DNA of 64,000 nucleotides, taken from the NCBI RefSeq assembly GCF_022846435.1, contig NZ_AP025627.1, positions 3,692,001 to 3,756,000 of the forward strand, in the 5' to 3' direction. A program made the position numbers and the translations under genes. Shown here in pieces: positions 20,746 to 29,166 of the stretch (positions within the stretch are counted from its first letter, which is position 1; the number at the start of each line of letters is the position of its first letter). The notes under the pieces were generated by a model. It ran no database searches and was not told the DNA's origin. It saw only the letters and a list, made by a program, of their open reading frames with translations. Source of the stretch: Parageobacillus sp. KH3-4 (lineage in GTDB: Bacteria > Bacillota > Bacilli > Bacillales > Anoxybacillaceae).

Positions 20746-22845
20746 TTATGAAGCGGTTTCTTTTTTCTCACCAAATACGGATTTGGCAAGTAATTCCGCA
20801 ACGTCGTAAGCAGAGACGCGATCTTCCACCTCTTTTGCTTTTGTGCCGTCTGTGAGCATCGTCAAGCAGTACGGACAGCCGGAGCTGATGACCGTTGGGT
20901 TGACGGCAAGCGCCTGCTCGGTGCGGGCCACGTTGATGCGGTTTCCAGCCGTCTCTTCCATCCACATTAAACCGCCGCCCGCGCCGCAGCACATACCTCG
21001 TTCGCGGTTGCGTTCCATTTCGACGAGCTCGACGCCCGGAATCGCCTGCAAAATTTTGCGCGGCGCGTCATACACATCGTTGTAGCGGCCTAAATAACAG
21101 GAATCATGGAACGTCACTCTTTCTTTGACTTCGCATTTCGGCACTAAGCTGCCTTCCTCAATCAGTTTCGCAAGCAATTCCGTATGATGGTATACTTCCG
21201 CTTTAAAGCCAAAATCAGGGTATTCGTTTTTAAATGTGTTATACGCGTGCGGATCGATCGTGACAATCTTTTTCACACCCGCTTTTTCAAATTCTGCAAT
21301 ATTGTTGGCGGCTAATTCTTGGAATAAAAACTCGTTTCCTAAACGGCGCGGCGTATCGCCGGAATTTTTCTCTTTATTTCCTAAAATCGCGAATTTCACT
21401 CCCGCCTCGTTCAATAATTTCGCAAACGTCAACGCAATTTTTTGGCTACGGCTGTCAAATGAGCCCATCGAGCCAACCCAAAATAAATATTCGAATTCCT
21501 CGCCGGATTTTTTCAGTTCTTTGACGGTCGGAATACGCACATCATCGCGAAGCTCGCGCCAATTTTCTTTTTCTTTCCGGTTCAGCCCCCACGGATTTCC
21601 TTGGCGTTCGATGTTTGTCATCGCCCGCTGCGCATCTGGATTCATTCTTCCTTCGGTAAGGACAAGGTAGCGGCGAAGGTCGATAATTTTGTCAACATGT
21701 TCGTTCATCACCGGACATTGGTCTTCGCAGTTACGGCATGTCGTGCACGCCCAAATTTCTTCTTCCGTGATCACGTCGCCGATTAAGTTTGGCATTTCCA
21801 CCGCCGCTGCTTGCTCTTGCACGCCTTGGCCGGCAAGCGCCAATTGGTTGCCTCTTGTATGTTTGAAAGCGAACGTCGGCACCCAAGGAGCGCGGGAAGT
21901 GATCGCGGCGCCTTTTTCTGTAAGATGGTCGCGCAATTTTAAAATTAAATCCATCGGCGACAACATTTTCCCGGTTCCCGTCGCCGGACACATACTTGTG
22001 CATCGTCCGCATTCGACACAGGCGTATAAATCGATGAGCTGTTTTTGCGAAAAATCTTCAATTTTGCCGACGCCAAACGATTCTTGCGTCTCATCTTCAA
22101 AATCGATTTTCGACAGCTTCGGGCGGGACAGGCGGCTGAAAAAGACATTAATCGGCGCAGCAATTAAATGCGCGTGCTTCGATTGCGGCACATATACTAA
22201 AAATGTCAACAAAATCAATAAGTGTACCCACCATGCGATAAAGAACAATACCGCAGCGCCCGTTTCGCCGGTCCAGCGGAACGCGCCAGCGATGAATGAC
22301 GCGATTGGCTCGCTCCATGTCGCTTCCTCACCGTGCCAAATCATGCTCATTCCGTTTCCGAACAAGACGGAAATCATTAATCCGCCGATAAAAATCAACA
22401 CGAGTCCTGCTTTAAAATCCCGCTTTAAACGGACGAGTTTTTCAATATAACGGCGATAAAACGCAGCGAAAACAGCCATCAAGATAAGCAAAGTAACGAT
22501 CTCCTGGAAAAACGTAAAACCCGGATAAAGCGGGCCTAACGGGAGATGGGCTCCCGGAACAAGGCCTTTAATAATAAAGTCGATCGCCCCGAACTGAACG
22601 AGGATAAACCCATAGAAAAACACAACATGGATGATCCCACTTTTTTTATCCTTTAACAACTTTTTCTGACCAAATACGTTCATCCAAATGTTTTGCAGGC
22701 GCTCTTTTACTTTTCCATCAAACTCCACTTTTTTGCCGAGCTTGATGTAAGCAGCGCGCGTCTTGACTAAGTAGGCAAAAAGGTAAACGGCGTAAGCGGT
22801 TACAGACAAAAACGCAAGAAAATTAATAACTAGCAGCAGATTCAT
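20746..22845 (-). CDS. fadF: Membrane-bound iron-sulfur oxidoreductase FadF
   Basis: Heterodisulfide-reductase-like protein thought to pass electrons from electron-transfer flavoprotein to the quinone pool during beta-oxidation. The 699 residues start with about five membrane segments (within 1-220), then two 4Fe-4S ferredoxin motifs (CVECGRCTSMCP from C276 and CTTCRNCEDQCP near 380), then the cysteine-rich domain (CYLGRYND, MCCGAGGG, SGCPYC). The ATG at 22845 follows GGGGAGAGAG. Preceded by a promoter with FadR box. In B. subtilis it is adjacent to acdA; here three genes intervene. Confidence 0.92.
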   Translation of the reverse strand: MNLLLVINFLAFLSVTAYAVYLFAYLVKTRAAYIKLGKKVEFDGKVKERLQNIWMNVFGQKKLLKDKKSGIIHVVFFYGFILVQFGAIDFIIKGLVPGAHLPLGPLYPGFTFFQEIVTLLILMAVFAAFYRRYIEKLVRLKRDFKAGLVLIFIGGLMISVLFGNGMSMIWHGEEATWSEPIASFIAGAFRWTGETGAAVLFFIAWWVHLLILLTFLVYVPQSKHAHLIAAPINVFFSRLSRPKLSKIDFEDETQESFGVGKIEDFSQKQLIDLYACVECGRCTSMCPATGTGKMLSPMDLILKLRDHLTEKGAAITSRAPWVPTFAFKHTRGNQLALAGQGVQEQAAAVEMPNLIGDVITEEEIWACTTCRNCEDQCPVMNEHVDKIIDLRRYLVLTEGRMNPDAQRAMTNIERQGNPWGLNRKEKENWRELRDDVRIPTVKELKKSGEEFEYLFWVGSMGSFDSRSQKIALTFAKLLNEAGVKFAILGNKEKNSGDTPRRLGNEFLFQELAANNIAEFEKAGVKKIVTIDPHAYNTFKNEYPDFGFKAEVYHHTELLAKLIEEGSLVPKCEVKERVTFHDSCYLGRYNDVYDAPRKILQAIPGVELVEMERNRERGMCCGAGGGLMWMEETAGNRINVARTEQALAVNPTVISSGCPYCLTMLTDGTKAKEVEDRVSAYDVAELLAKSVFGEKKETAS

Positions 22846-22936
22846 ATCGCTCTCTCCCCTTCCCCCTTCGAATCGATGAGATGCCGCCCAAAATATTAAT
22901 AACAAAATAAATTTTCAGAATTATAACCTTGCGTTT

Positions 22937-22966
22937 ATTTTACATAATGAATGAACATTCAGTCAA
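22937..22966 (-). promoter_or_regulatory. fadF promoter with overlapping FadR-type operator
   Basis: Minus-strand TTGACT (22961-22966), 18-base spacer, TAAAAT (22937-22942). TGAATGAACATTCAGTCA (22948-22965) covers the -35 and spacer and closely matches the Bacillus FadR (YsiA) palindrome TGAATGAnTAnTCATTCA. Binding there would block polymerase, relieved by long-chain acyl-CoA. Confidence 0.75.
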
Positions 22967-23049
22967 TAACGTTTTTTGCAAGTTATTCTGCTATTTTTTA
23001 TAACAACGGGCAACATTAATAAATAACGATGTGATCAGGAGGGGACGAA

Positions 23050-24237
23050 ATGACGATATTTTTCGTTATTGCTATTATATTAGCGTTCATTTATTTCGAT
23101 GACAAGCTCGGGGGACACTTTTACAAAAAGAAAAAAGCAAAAATCGTATATCAAGAACGCCGAAGCAATCTTTCTTTTTTCATCAACGGAACGCAACTAT
23201 TCACCGATTACTTTACCGAAATCCGCAAAGCAACACATCATATCCATATTTTGTTTTATATCGTCAAGACAGATGAAATTAGCCAGCAATTTTTCCAATT
23301 GTTAAAACAAAAAGCAGAGGAAGGCGTCCGCGTTCGTCTTCTCGTTGATTGGGTCGGCAGCTTCGGGCTGCCAAAAAAGCTGATTCGCTCCTTAAAAGAA
23401 AGCGGGGTGGAATTCGCGTATGCACATAAACCGCATTTTCCGTTTTTCTTTTACCGGCTGAATCGGCGTAATCACCGGAAAATTACCGTCATTGATGGAA
23501 AAATTGGATATATCGGCGGCTTTAATATCGGTAAAGAATATGTCGGGCAAGATCCAAATTTCGGCGAATGGCGTGATTACCATTTAAAAATAGCAGGAGA
23601 AGGGGTTTACGACTTACAAATGCAGTTTTGCCGCGATTGGGAAGAAGCGACGAAAATGTCGATTGCAGAAGGCCAATATTTCCCGCCTCTCCAAAAAGGA
23701 ACGGTTTCTCACCAACTTGTTGCCATGAACGGCCATTCAGTAGAACAACAATTCATCCATTTCATTCGCCAAGCAAATAAAGAAATCATCATCGGCAGCC
23801 CGTATTTTATCCCTGGCCGCGCTGTGATGAACGCGCTGCTTGAAGCGCTCTCCCGCGGAGTAAAAGTAACGATCCTCGTGCCGCTAAAGGCCGACCACCC
23901 GTTCGTTAAAGAAGCCGCATATCCATATTTTTACCATCTTTTAAAGTCCGGAGCACACATTTATCGGTTTTATCAAGGGTTTTATCACGCCAAAACGATG
24001 GTGATTGACGAAAAATGTTGTGATATCGGTACAGCAAACTTCGATAAACGAAGCATGTTTTTAAATAGCGAAATTAATTGTTATATTTATGATCGCGCCT
24101 TCGTTCAACGAGTAAAAGAAGCAATTCAGCATGATCTGGCCCGCTCGGAACGGCTGACGCTTGATTTTTGGCAAAAGCGGACACTATGGCAGCGCGGCAA
24201 AGAATCGTTATCGTCCATCCTTTCCGCATGGCTGTAG
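23050..24237 (+). CDS. clsB: Minor cardiolipin synthase, phospholipase D family
   Basis: A 395-residue phospholipase D-fold enzyme joining phosphatidylglycerol units into cardiolipin at the membrane. One N-terminal membrane segment (MTIFFVIAIILAFIYF) is followed by two HKD motifs: H142-K144-D149 (NHRKITVID, then GGFN) and YHAKTMVID near residue 316 (then GTANFDKRS). It has one rather than two N-terminal segments, like B. subtilis ClsB (YwjE), which also sits beside fadF, facing away. Starts after AGGAGGGG. Confidence 0.88.
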   Translation: MTIFFVIAIILAFIYFDDKLGGHFYKKKKAKIVYQERRSNLSFFINGTQLFTDYFTEIRKATHHIHILFYIVKTDEISQQFFQLLKQKAEEGVRVRLLVDWVGSFGLPKKLIRSLKESGVEFAYAHKPHFPFFFYRLNRRNHRKITVIDGKIGYIGGFNIGKEYVGQDPNFGEWRDYHLKIAGEGVYDLQMQFCRDWEEATKMSIAEGQYFPPLQKGTVSHQLVAMNGHSVEQQFIHFIRQANKEIIIGSPYFIPGRAVMNALLEALSRGVKVTILVPLKADHPFVKEAAYPYFYHLLKSGAHIYRFYQGFYHAKTMVIDEKCCDIGTANFDKRSMFLNSEINCYIYDRAFVQRVKEAIQHDLARSERLTLDFWQKRTLWQRGKESLSSILSAWL

Positions 24238-24254
24238 CGTTTGATTCCAAAAAC

Positions 24255-24290
24255 ACATGTTGAGGGCAGTGCCCCCAACATGTTTTATTT
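24255..24290. terminator. Bidirectional terminator between clsB and the XapX gene
   Basis: ACATGTTGAGGGC pairs with GCCCCCAACATGT, followed by TTTATTT. Sequence features allow termination of both converging units. Confidence 0.8.
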
Positions 24291-24452
24291 CCAAAAATAA
24301 CTCACCCATTCAAACACTTTCATTCCTAAGTACACCCCAACGATGCCGGCGATGCCCGCTAAAGCCGGAGGAGCGGGAATCGGCAAACGAAACAGCGTAA
24401 ATAAAAAGCCGACTACGACGCCTGTCACTAATGATAAAATCACTTCTTTCAT
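24285..24452 (-). CDS. XapX-domain small membrane protein
   Basis: A 55-residue protein with two hydrophobic segments: VILSLVTGVVVGFLFTLF and LAGIAGIVGVYLGM, separated by the conserved RLPIPAPPA turn. This matches the XapX (DUF1427) family of short inner-membrane proteins of unknown function. The ATG at 24452 lies seven bases after GGAGG; longer upstream reading frame has no site. The stop overlaps the shared terminator. Confidence 0.8.
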   Translation of the reverse strand: MKEVILSLVTGVVVGFLFTLFRLPIPAPPALAGIAGIVGVYLGMKVFEWVSYFWK

Positions 24453-24559
24453 TTCGTTTTCCTCCGTGTTTGTTTTATTGTCATTATGCTCATAAGAAAG
24501 AGGGGGCACTCGAAAAAATCCCCCTCTACCCGCATCTATTGTATCATTGTTGTCCAAAA

Positions 24560-24597
24560 ACGTCTCCCGTTTTCCACACAGGTGAAACGGGTACTTT
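24560..24597. terminator. Terminator downstream of argS
   Basis: CCCGTTTTCC and GTGAAACGGG arms, flanked by AAAAACG and TACTTTTTTT. On the minus strand it closes the ywiB-argS transcript. Confidence 0.6.
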
Positions 24598-24666
24598 TTT
24601 TGGCTCCAAGCCAGCGGCTCGCGACGCTTCACCACGATCGCGTCCGCGAAACTGTTCTTTCGTTTT

Positions 24667-26337
24667 CTACATTTTTTCCGGAGCTGATACCCCAATGAGC
24701 GCTAAAGCGTTTTGCAGCGTGATTTGGACGGCCTTCATCAACGCTAACCGCGCCCGGCTTTTTTCAACGTTTTCCGGATCTAATACTTTTTCGGCATTGT
24801 AAAAGCTGTGCAGCGCTGACGCTAACTCAAAAACATAACCGGTGATGCGATGCGGCATCCGCTTGAGCGCCGCCTCCGAAACAGCACTTGGAAATTCCCC
24901 TAGTTTTTTTAATAGCTCAATCTCTTTCTCCGTTTGGATATAATCAAGCTGCAAATCGCCTTCGTACGATAACTGGAGTTCTTCCCCTTGGCGAAGGATG
25001 CTGCAGACGCGCGCGTGGGCGTACTGCACATAGTACACCGGGTTTTCATTCGACTGCGACACAGCAAGATCCATATCAAAGTCTAAATGAGTGTCGCTGG
25101 ATCGCATCGCAAAGAAGTAACGCGTCGCGTCAAGACCAACTTCTTCCATCAATTCGCGCATCGTCACCGCTTTTCCGGTCCGTTTGCTCATTTTTACTCT
25201 TTCGCCGTTTTGATACAAATTGACTAACTGAATGATTTCGACTTCGAGCACGTCAGGATCGTAGCCAAGCGCCGCAATTGCCGCCTTCATGCGCGGAATA
25301 TAACCATGGTGGTCTGCGCCCCAAATGTTAATGATTTTTGTAAAACCGCGGCGCAGCTTGTCTTGATGGTAAGCAATATCCGGCAATAAATACGTATACG
25401 TGCCGTCTTGCTTAATTAAGACGCGGTCTTTGTCGTCGCCAAACGTTGTCGAACGAAACCACGTCGCACCGTCCTTTTCGTAAATATGCCCGCGTTCGCG
25501 CAATATGGCGAGCGCTTCATCAATTTTCCCGCTCTTGTATAAAGATGTCTCCGAATACCAAACATCAAACGTCACGCGGAAATCTGCTAAATCTTTTTTG
25601 ATTTTTTCTAATTCGTAACGGAGCCCATACTCGCGGAAAAAGGCAAGACGCTCTTGTTCATCCATATGAACGTATTTGTCGCCATACTCCTCGGCGAGCT
25701 TTTTCCCGATTTCGATAATATCGTCGCCGTAATAGCCGTCTTCCGGCATTTCTTTATCGATCCCAAGCGCTTGGAAATAGCGGGCTTCCACCGATTTTGC
25801 CAAATTGTAAATTTGGTTTCCCGCATCGTTAATATAATATTCGCGCGTTACATCAAACCCCGCTTTTTCTAAAATGTTGCATAAAGAATCGCCGACCGCC
25901 GCGCCGCGCGCATGCCCTAAATGCAAGTCCCCGGTTGGATTTGCGGAAACAAACTCCACTTGGACTTTTTGCCCTTTTCCGACATTTGTTTCACCATAAG
26001 ATGCGCCCGCTTGAATAATCATTGGAATGAGTTCCGCAAGATAACGGTTATCCATGTAAAAATTAATAAAGCCTGGACCGGCAATGTCAATTTTTTTCAC
26101 CGACACTTTTGTTTGATCGAAATGCTTGACGATTTCTTCGGCAATCGAGCGCGGAGGTTTTTTGGCAATGCGTGCCAGCTGCATCGCCATATTTGTCGAA
26201 TAATCTCCATGCGCTTTTTCTCTCGGTACTTCTAAAATGACATCCGGCACTTCTTCCTCCTTGGCAAGCCCCGCGCTTACGACAGCGCGTTTAATTTCCT
26301 CTTTCATGCGTTCCTTCATTTGTTCGACAATATTCAT
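24667..26337 (-). CDS. argS: Arginyl-tRNA synthetase
   Basis: Class I synthetase charging tRNA-Arg. The 556 residues show the N-terminal Add1 domain (about 1-90), HLGH (139-142) in [15 protein letters not shown], the KMSK-type loop VKMSKRTG, and a helical anticodon-binding domain at the C-terminus. It begins three bases after ywiB ends, the same arrangement as in B. subtilis, so the two are co-transcribed. Confidence 0.97.
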   Translation of the reverse strand: MNIVEQMKERMKEEIKRAVVSAGLAKEEEVPDVILEVPREKAHGDYSTNMAMQLARIAKKPPRSIAEEIVKHFDQTKVSVKKIDIAGPGFINFYMDNRYLAELIPMIIQAGASYGETNVGKGQKVQVEFVSANPTGDLHLGHARGAAVGDSLCNILEKAGFDVTREYYINDAGNQIYNLAKSVEARYFQALGIDKEMPEDGYYGDDIIEIGKKLAEEYGDKYVHMDEQERLAFFREYGLRYELEKIKKDLADFRVTFDVWYSETSLYKSGKIDEALAILRERGHIYEKDGATWFRSTTFGDDKDRVLIKQDGTYTYLLPDIAYHQDKLRRGFTKIINIWGADHHGYIPRMKAAIAALGYDPDVLEVEIIQLVNLYQNGERVKMSKRTGKAVTMRELMEEVGLDATRYFFAMRSSDTHLDFDMDLAVSQSNENPVYYVQYAHARVCSILRQGEELQLSYEGDLQLDYIQTEKEIELLKKLGEFPSAVSEAALKRMPHRITGYVFELASALHSFYNAEKVLDPENVEKSRARLALMKAVQITLQNALALIGVSAPEKM

Positions 26338-26340
26338 GAT

Positions 26341-26772
26341 CTATGCCTCCTTAAACATAATCGTCATCGCATGACGCCCCGCCTGTTCGTTTTGCATTTC
26401 CAATTGATACGATAAAAACAGGTGCCCTTGTTTTCCTTTTTCATTATAGCGAAATTCGATATTGTCCGTTTTTGTTTTCATCGTCCACTGTCCGAACGGA
26501 GTATAATATTGCCCAGTTGTTTCTTCTGTTTTGCGAAAGACATGGCGCATTCGAACCGCTCCGGACCGCATCACAACCACTTCGCGATCCGTTATTTTCA
26601 CAACTGTGTTTATTTTGCCTAGCTCTTGCTGTTCGGCAAATTGCAAATAGACGGCATTTTCTTTTATGTAGCAAAATCCTTCCGTTTCCAAAGCGACCGT
26701 CTCTTTGCGAAACCCGTCACGAATATCGGTAACTTGCTTCAGACGAATAGGGATTCCGTTTTGCTTTTCCAT
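26341..26772 (-). CDS. ywiB: DUF1934 beta-barrel protein YwiB
   Basis: Conserved 143-residue Bacillaceae protein of unknown function, predicted small lipocalin-like barrel, always upstream of argS. The core GKINTVVKITDREVVVMRSG aligns with B. subtilis YwiB. A GTG at 26781 is also in frame, but it overlaps the AAGGGTG ribosome site; the ATG at 26772 gives the better spacing. Identity is firm, role unknown. Confidence 0.88.
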   Translation of the reverse strand: MEKQNGIPIRLKQVTDIRDGFRKETVALETEGFCYIKENAVYLQFAEQQELGKINTVVKITDREVVVMRSGAVRMRHVFRKTEETTGQYYTPFGQWTMKTKTDNIEFRYNEKGKQGHLFLSYQLEMQNEQAGRHAMTIMFKEA

Positions 26773-26879
26773 CAAGGACACACCCTTACGATCAAAAACA
26801 AGAGTAATAACTTTATTAAGTATAATGGAATCGTTTCCTAATGTTCAAGAGGATGAGAGGCTTGGATCATCGATCACAT

Positions 26880-26990
26880 GTTAATTATTGTGTCAAAAAT
26901 CCCTCTCCGTCCAATAATTCGGATCACCGGAAGACAAAATCGTTTTTTGTGGTTTTTCTTTTTACACAGCTTCCGGGATTCCATCGGATC
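26880..26990 (+). repeat. Dispersed intergenic repeat, copy B
   Basis: Starts TTAATTATTGTGTCAAAA and ends TCTTTTTACACAGCTTCC followed by GGGATTCCATCGG. It aligns over its length with copies at 36741 and 44271 (reversed) and in its right part with 59924. The ends GTGTcAAAAA and TTTTTACAC are inverted. The rest of the 26773-27125 gap contains no gene or motif I can support. Confidence 0.55.
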
Positions 26991-27123
26991 ATAAATAAAT
27001 GATGCATGTACTTATGCTTTAAGCCGCCATCTTATCTTCAACACATTTTCTGAAATGAACCGTTGGATTGGACACCATCGTGATGAACCAAAATTATCCC
27101 GCATCCGCCTACACTCCAAAAAT

Positions 27124-27161
27124 ACAAAAAATCCCGCCTTTTTCGATCAAAGGCAGGATTT
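27124..27161 (-). terminator. Terminator of the speE-speB transcript
   Basis: AAATCCCGCCTTT (27129-27141) pairs with AAAGGCAGGATTT (27149-27161). The minus strand continues TTTTTTGTATTTTTGG. It lies about 85 bases beyond the speB stop. Confidence 0.75.
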
Positions 27162-27246
27162 CCACCGCAAACATTTGCCAGCGATAGCGAGGCGTTTTCC
27201 CCGCGCCAGAAAAACGATTACTCTAGCAAACGGGAAACTCCCCCGT

Positions 27247-28131
27247 TTACGCATTGCGTTTTTGCACCCAGCCGAGAATCATTTCGCGAATGAGTTTGCT
27301 TGCTGTATTGGCGGTTTGTTCCGAATGGTCGTAGATAGGAGCTACTTCCACCAAATCGGCTCCGACGACGCGGACATTCGATTTGGCGATTTCATGAATC
27401 GCCGCCAACAGTTCTTTCGACGTAATGCCGCCAGCGTCAACCGTGCCTGTTCCCGGCGCGCAAGCAGGATCAAGAACATCGATGTCAATCGTGACATAGA
27501 CAGGGCGGCCGGCAAGCTTCGGAAGCACTTCTTTTAGCGGCTCGAGCACTTCAAACTTGGCGATGTACATTCCATTATCTTTCGCCCATTGAAACTCTTC
27601 TTTCGTGCCCGAACGAATGCCGAACGAAAATACGTTTGTTGGACCCACAAGTTCCGCGACTTTGCGGATCGGCGTCGCATGGGAAAGCGGCTCCCCCTCA
27701 TATTGTTCGCGCAAATCTGCATGGGCGTCCATATGGATGACCGCTAAATCAGGATATTTTTTATACACCGCTTTAATGACCGGCCACGAGACGAGATGCT
27801 CGCCGCCGATGCCGAGCGGGAATTTATCGGCCGCTAAAATTTGATCCACGAAATCTTCGATCATATCCAAGCTGCGCTGCGCGTTCCCGAACGGAAGCGG
27901 AATATCGCCCGCATCAAAATATTTTACTTCCCCAAGTTCGCGATCTAAATATGGGCTATATTCTTCTAATCCGATCGACACTTCGCGAATGCGCGTCGGG
28001 CCGAAGCGGGAACCAGGCCGGTAGCTTACCGTCCAGTCCATCGGCATTCCGTAAATGACCGCTTCGCTTTCTGCAAAATCCGGATGGCTTTTAATAAAGA
28101 CATTGCCCGAATACGCCTCATCAAATCGCAT
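27247..28131 (-). CDS. speB: Agmatinase
   Basis: Hydrolyses agmatine to putrescine and urea. The 294-residue ureohydrolase has the binuclear manganese ligands in GGEHLVS (H112), DAHADLR (D135, H137, D139) and DIDVLDPACAPGTGT (about 215). It follows speE by 13 bases, so putrescine production and its conversion to spermidine are co-expressed. The start ATG lies after GGGGAGG. Arginase and formiminoglutamase share the fold; the speE partner supports agmatinase. Confidence 0.95.
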   Translation of the reverse strand: MRFDEAYSGNVFIKSHPDFAESEAVIYGMPMDWTVSYRPGSRFGPTRIREVSIGLEEYSPYLDRELGEVKYFDAGDIPLPFGNAQRSLDMIEDFVDQILAADKFPLGIGGEHLVSWPVIKAVYKKYPDLAVIHMDAHADLREQYEGEPLSHATPIRKVAELVGPTNVFSFGIRSGTKEEFQWAKDNGMYIAKFEVLEPLKEVLPKLAGRPVYVTIDIDVLDPACAPGTGTVDAGGITSKELLAAIHEIAKSNVRVVGADLVEVAPIYDHSEQTANTASKLIREMILGWVQKRNA

Positions 28132-28144
28132 TTTCGCGCCTCCC

Positions 28145-28972
28145 CTATTTCAATAAATCAGCGACAAATTTCGGCAAAACGAAACAAGCTTTATGGAGCT
28201 CTTTCGTGTAATATTTCGTATCGATGTCATGGAAACGTTCGTCGCTCACTTCAAGCGGATCGTATTTTTTCGACCCGATCGTAAACGTCCACAACCCGCT
28301 TGGATATGTCGGGATGTTTGCCGTATATAAGCGCGCAATCGGGAAAATTTCGCGCACGTCACGGTAGACGTTGCGGATTAAATCCGCTTTAAACCAAGGG
28401 TTGTCCGTTTGCGCGACGAAAATGCCATCTTCTTTCAGCGCCTTTGCGATGCCGGCATAAAAGCCTTTCGTAAATAAGTTGACGGCCGGGCCGACCGGTT
28501 CCGTCGAATCGACCATAATGACGTCATATTCGTTTTCACTTTTCGCGATGTGCATAAAGCCGTCGTCGACTTTTACTTCTACACGCGGGTCATCTAACTT
28601 ACCGGCGATTTCCGGAAGATATTTTTTCGAACATTCAATAACTTTTCCGTCAATTTCTACTAATGTCGCTTTTTTTACGCTCGGGTGCTTCAGCACTTCG
28701 CGAATAACGCCGCCGTCACCGCCGCCAACGACAAGCACGTTTTCCGGATTCGGATGGGTGAAAAGCGGAACATGCGCAACCATTTCGTGGTACACAAACT
28801 CATCTTTTTGCGTTGTCATGACCATTCCGTCTAAAATAAGCATATTGCCGAATTCCACTGTCTCGACCATGTCCAGCTTTTGAAACGGGGTTTGCTCTGT
28901 ATGTAAAGTGCGTTTAATTCTCGCTGTAATGCCAAAGTGCTCTGTTTGCTTTTCCGTAAACCATAATTCCAT
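28145..28972 (-). CDS. speE: Spermidine (aminopropyl) synthase
   Basis: Transfers the aminopropyl group of decarboxylated S-adenosylmethionine to a polyamine. The 275-residue protein starts [20 protein letters not shown] like B. subtilis SpeE and shows [14 protein letters not shown] and DSTEPVGPA, which bind nucleoside and amine. The ATG at 28972 follows AAAGGGTG. Upstream open codons to 29071 have no site and run into the divergent pbpG promoter. In thermophiles the acceptor may be N1-aminopropylagmatine; that is not visible here. Confidence 0.95.
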   Translation of the reverse strand: MELWFTEKQTEHFGITARIKRTLHTEQTPFQKLDMVETVEFGNMLILDGMVMTTQKDEFVYHEMVAHVPLFTHPNPENVLVVGGGDGGVIREVLKHPSVKKATLVEIDGKVIECSKKYLPEIAGKLDDPRVEVKVDDGFMHIAKSENEYDVIMVDSTEPVGPAVNLFTKGFYAGIAKALKEDGIFVAQTDNPWFKADLIRNVYRDVREIFPIARLYTANIPTYPSGLWTFTIGSKKYDPLEVSDERFHDIDTKYYTKELHKACFVLPKFVADLLK

Positions 28973-29106
28973 GTTCAACACCCTTTCTTTATACGTTTCA
29001 GCTATATACAAAACGCTACTTTCATCTTTTCCTAGCGAAGAAAAAACCAAACATGAAAAAGTATAGAGCAATCTAGCAAAAATGCAAGTGAAACTTGATA
29101 GAAAAA

Positions 29107-29137
29107 TGTTTAAAATAGAAAAAATTTTTTCATACTA
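29107..29137 (+). promoter_or_regulatory. Candidate forespore (sigma-G/F) promoter of pbpG
   Basis: TGTTTA (29107-29112), 18-base spacer, CATACTA (29131-29137). This fits the sigma-G pattern TGMATA with CATWMTA, one of the few strong matches in the window. B. subtilis pbpG is forespore-expressed, which agrees. Confidence 0.6.
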
Positions 29138-29166
29138 ATACAAATACAGTCATGAGGTGATGGACG

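Noticed and set aside
21689-22450. 253-codon plus-strand frame opposite fadF
   Set aside because: Long but antisense to Fe-S motifs that are clearly coding; cysteine and proline pattern is a by-product.
24530-24666. Possible small gene or RNA after argS
   Set aside because: Only a terminator hairpin is convincing; no start site or conserved RNA feature seen.
27055-27537. 160-codon plus-strand frame
   Set aside because: Mostly antisense to speB and covers its terminator; no initiation site.
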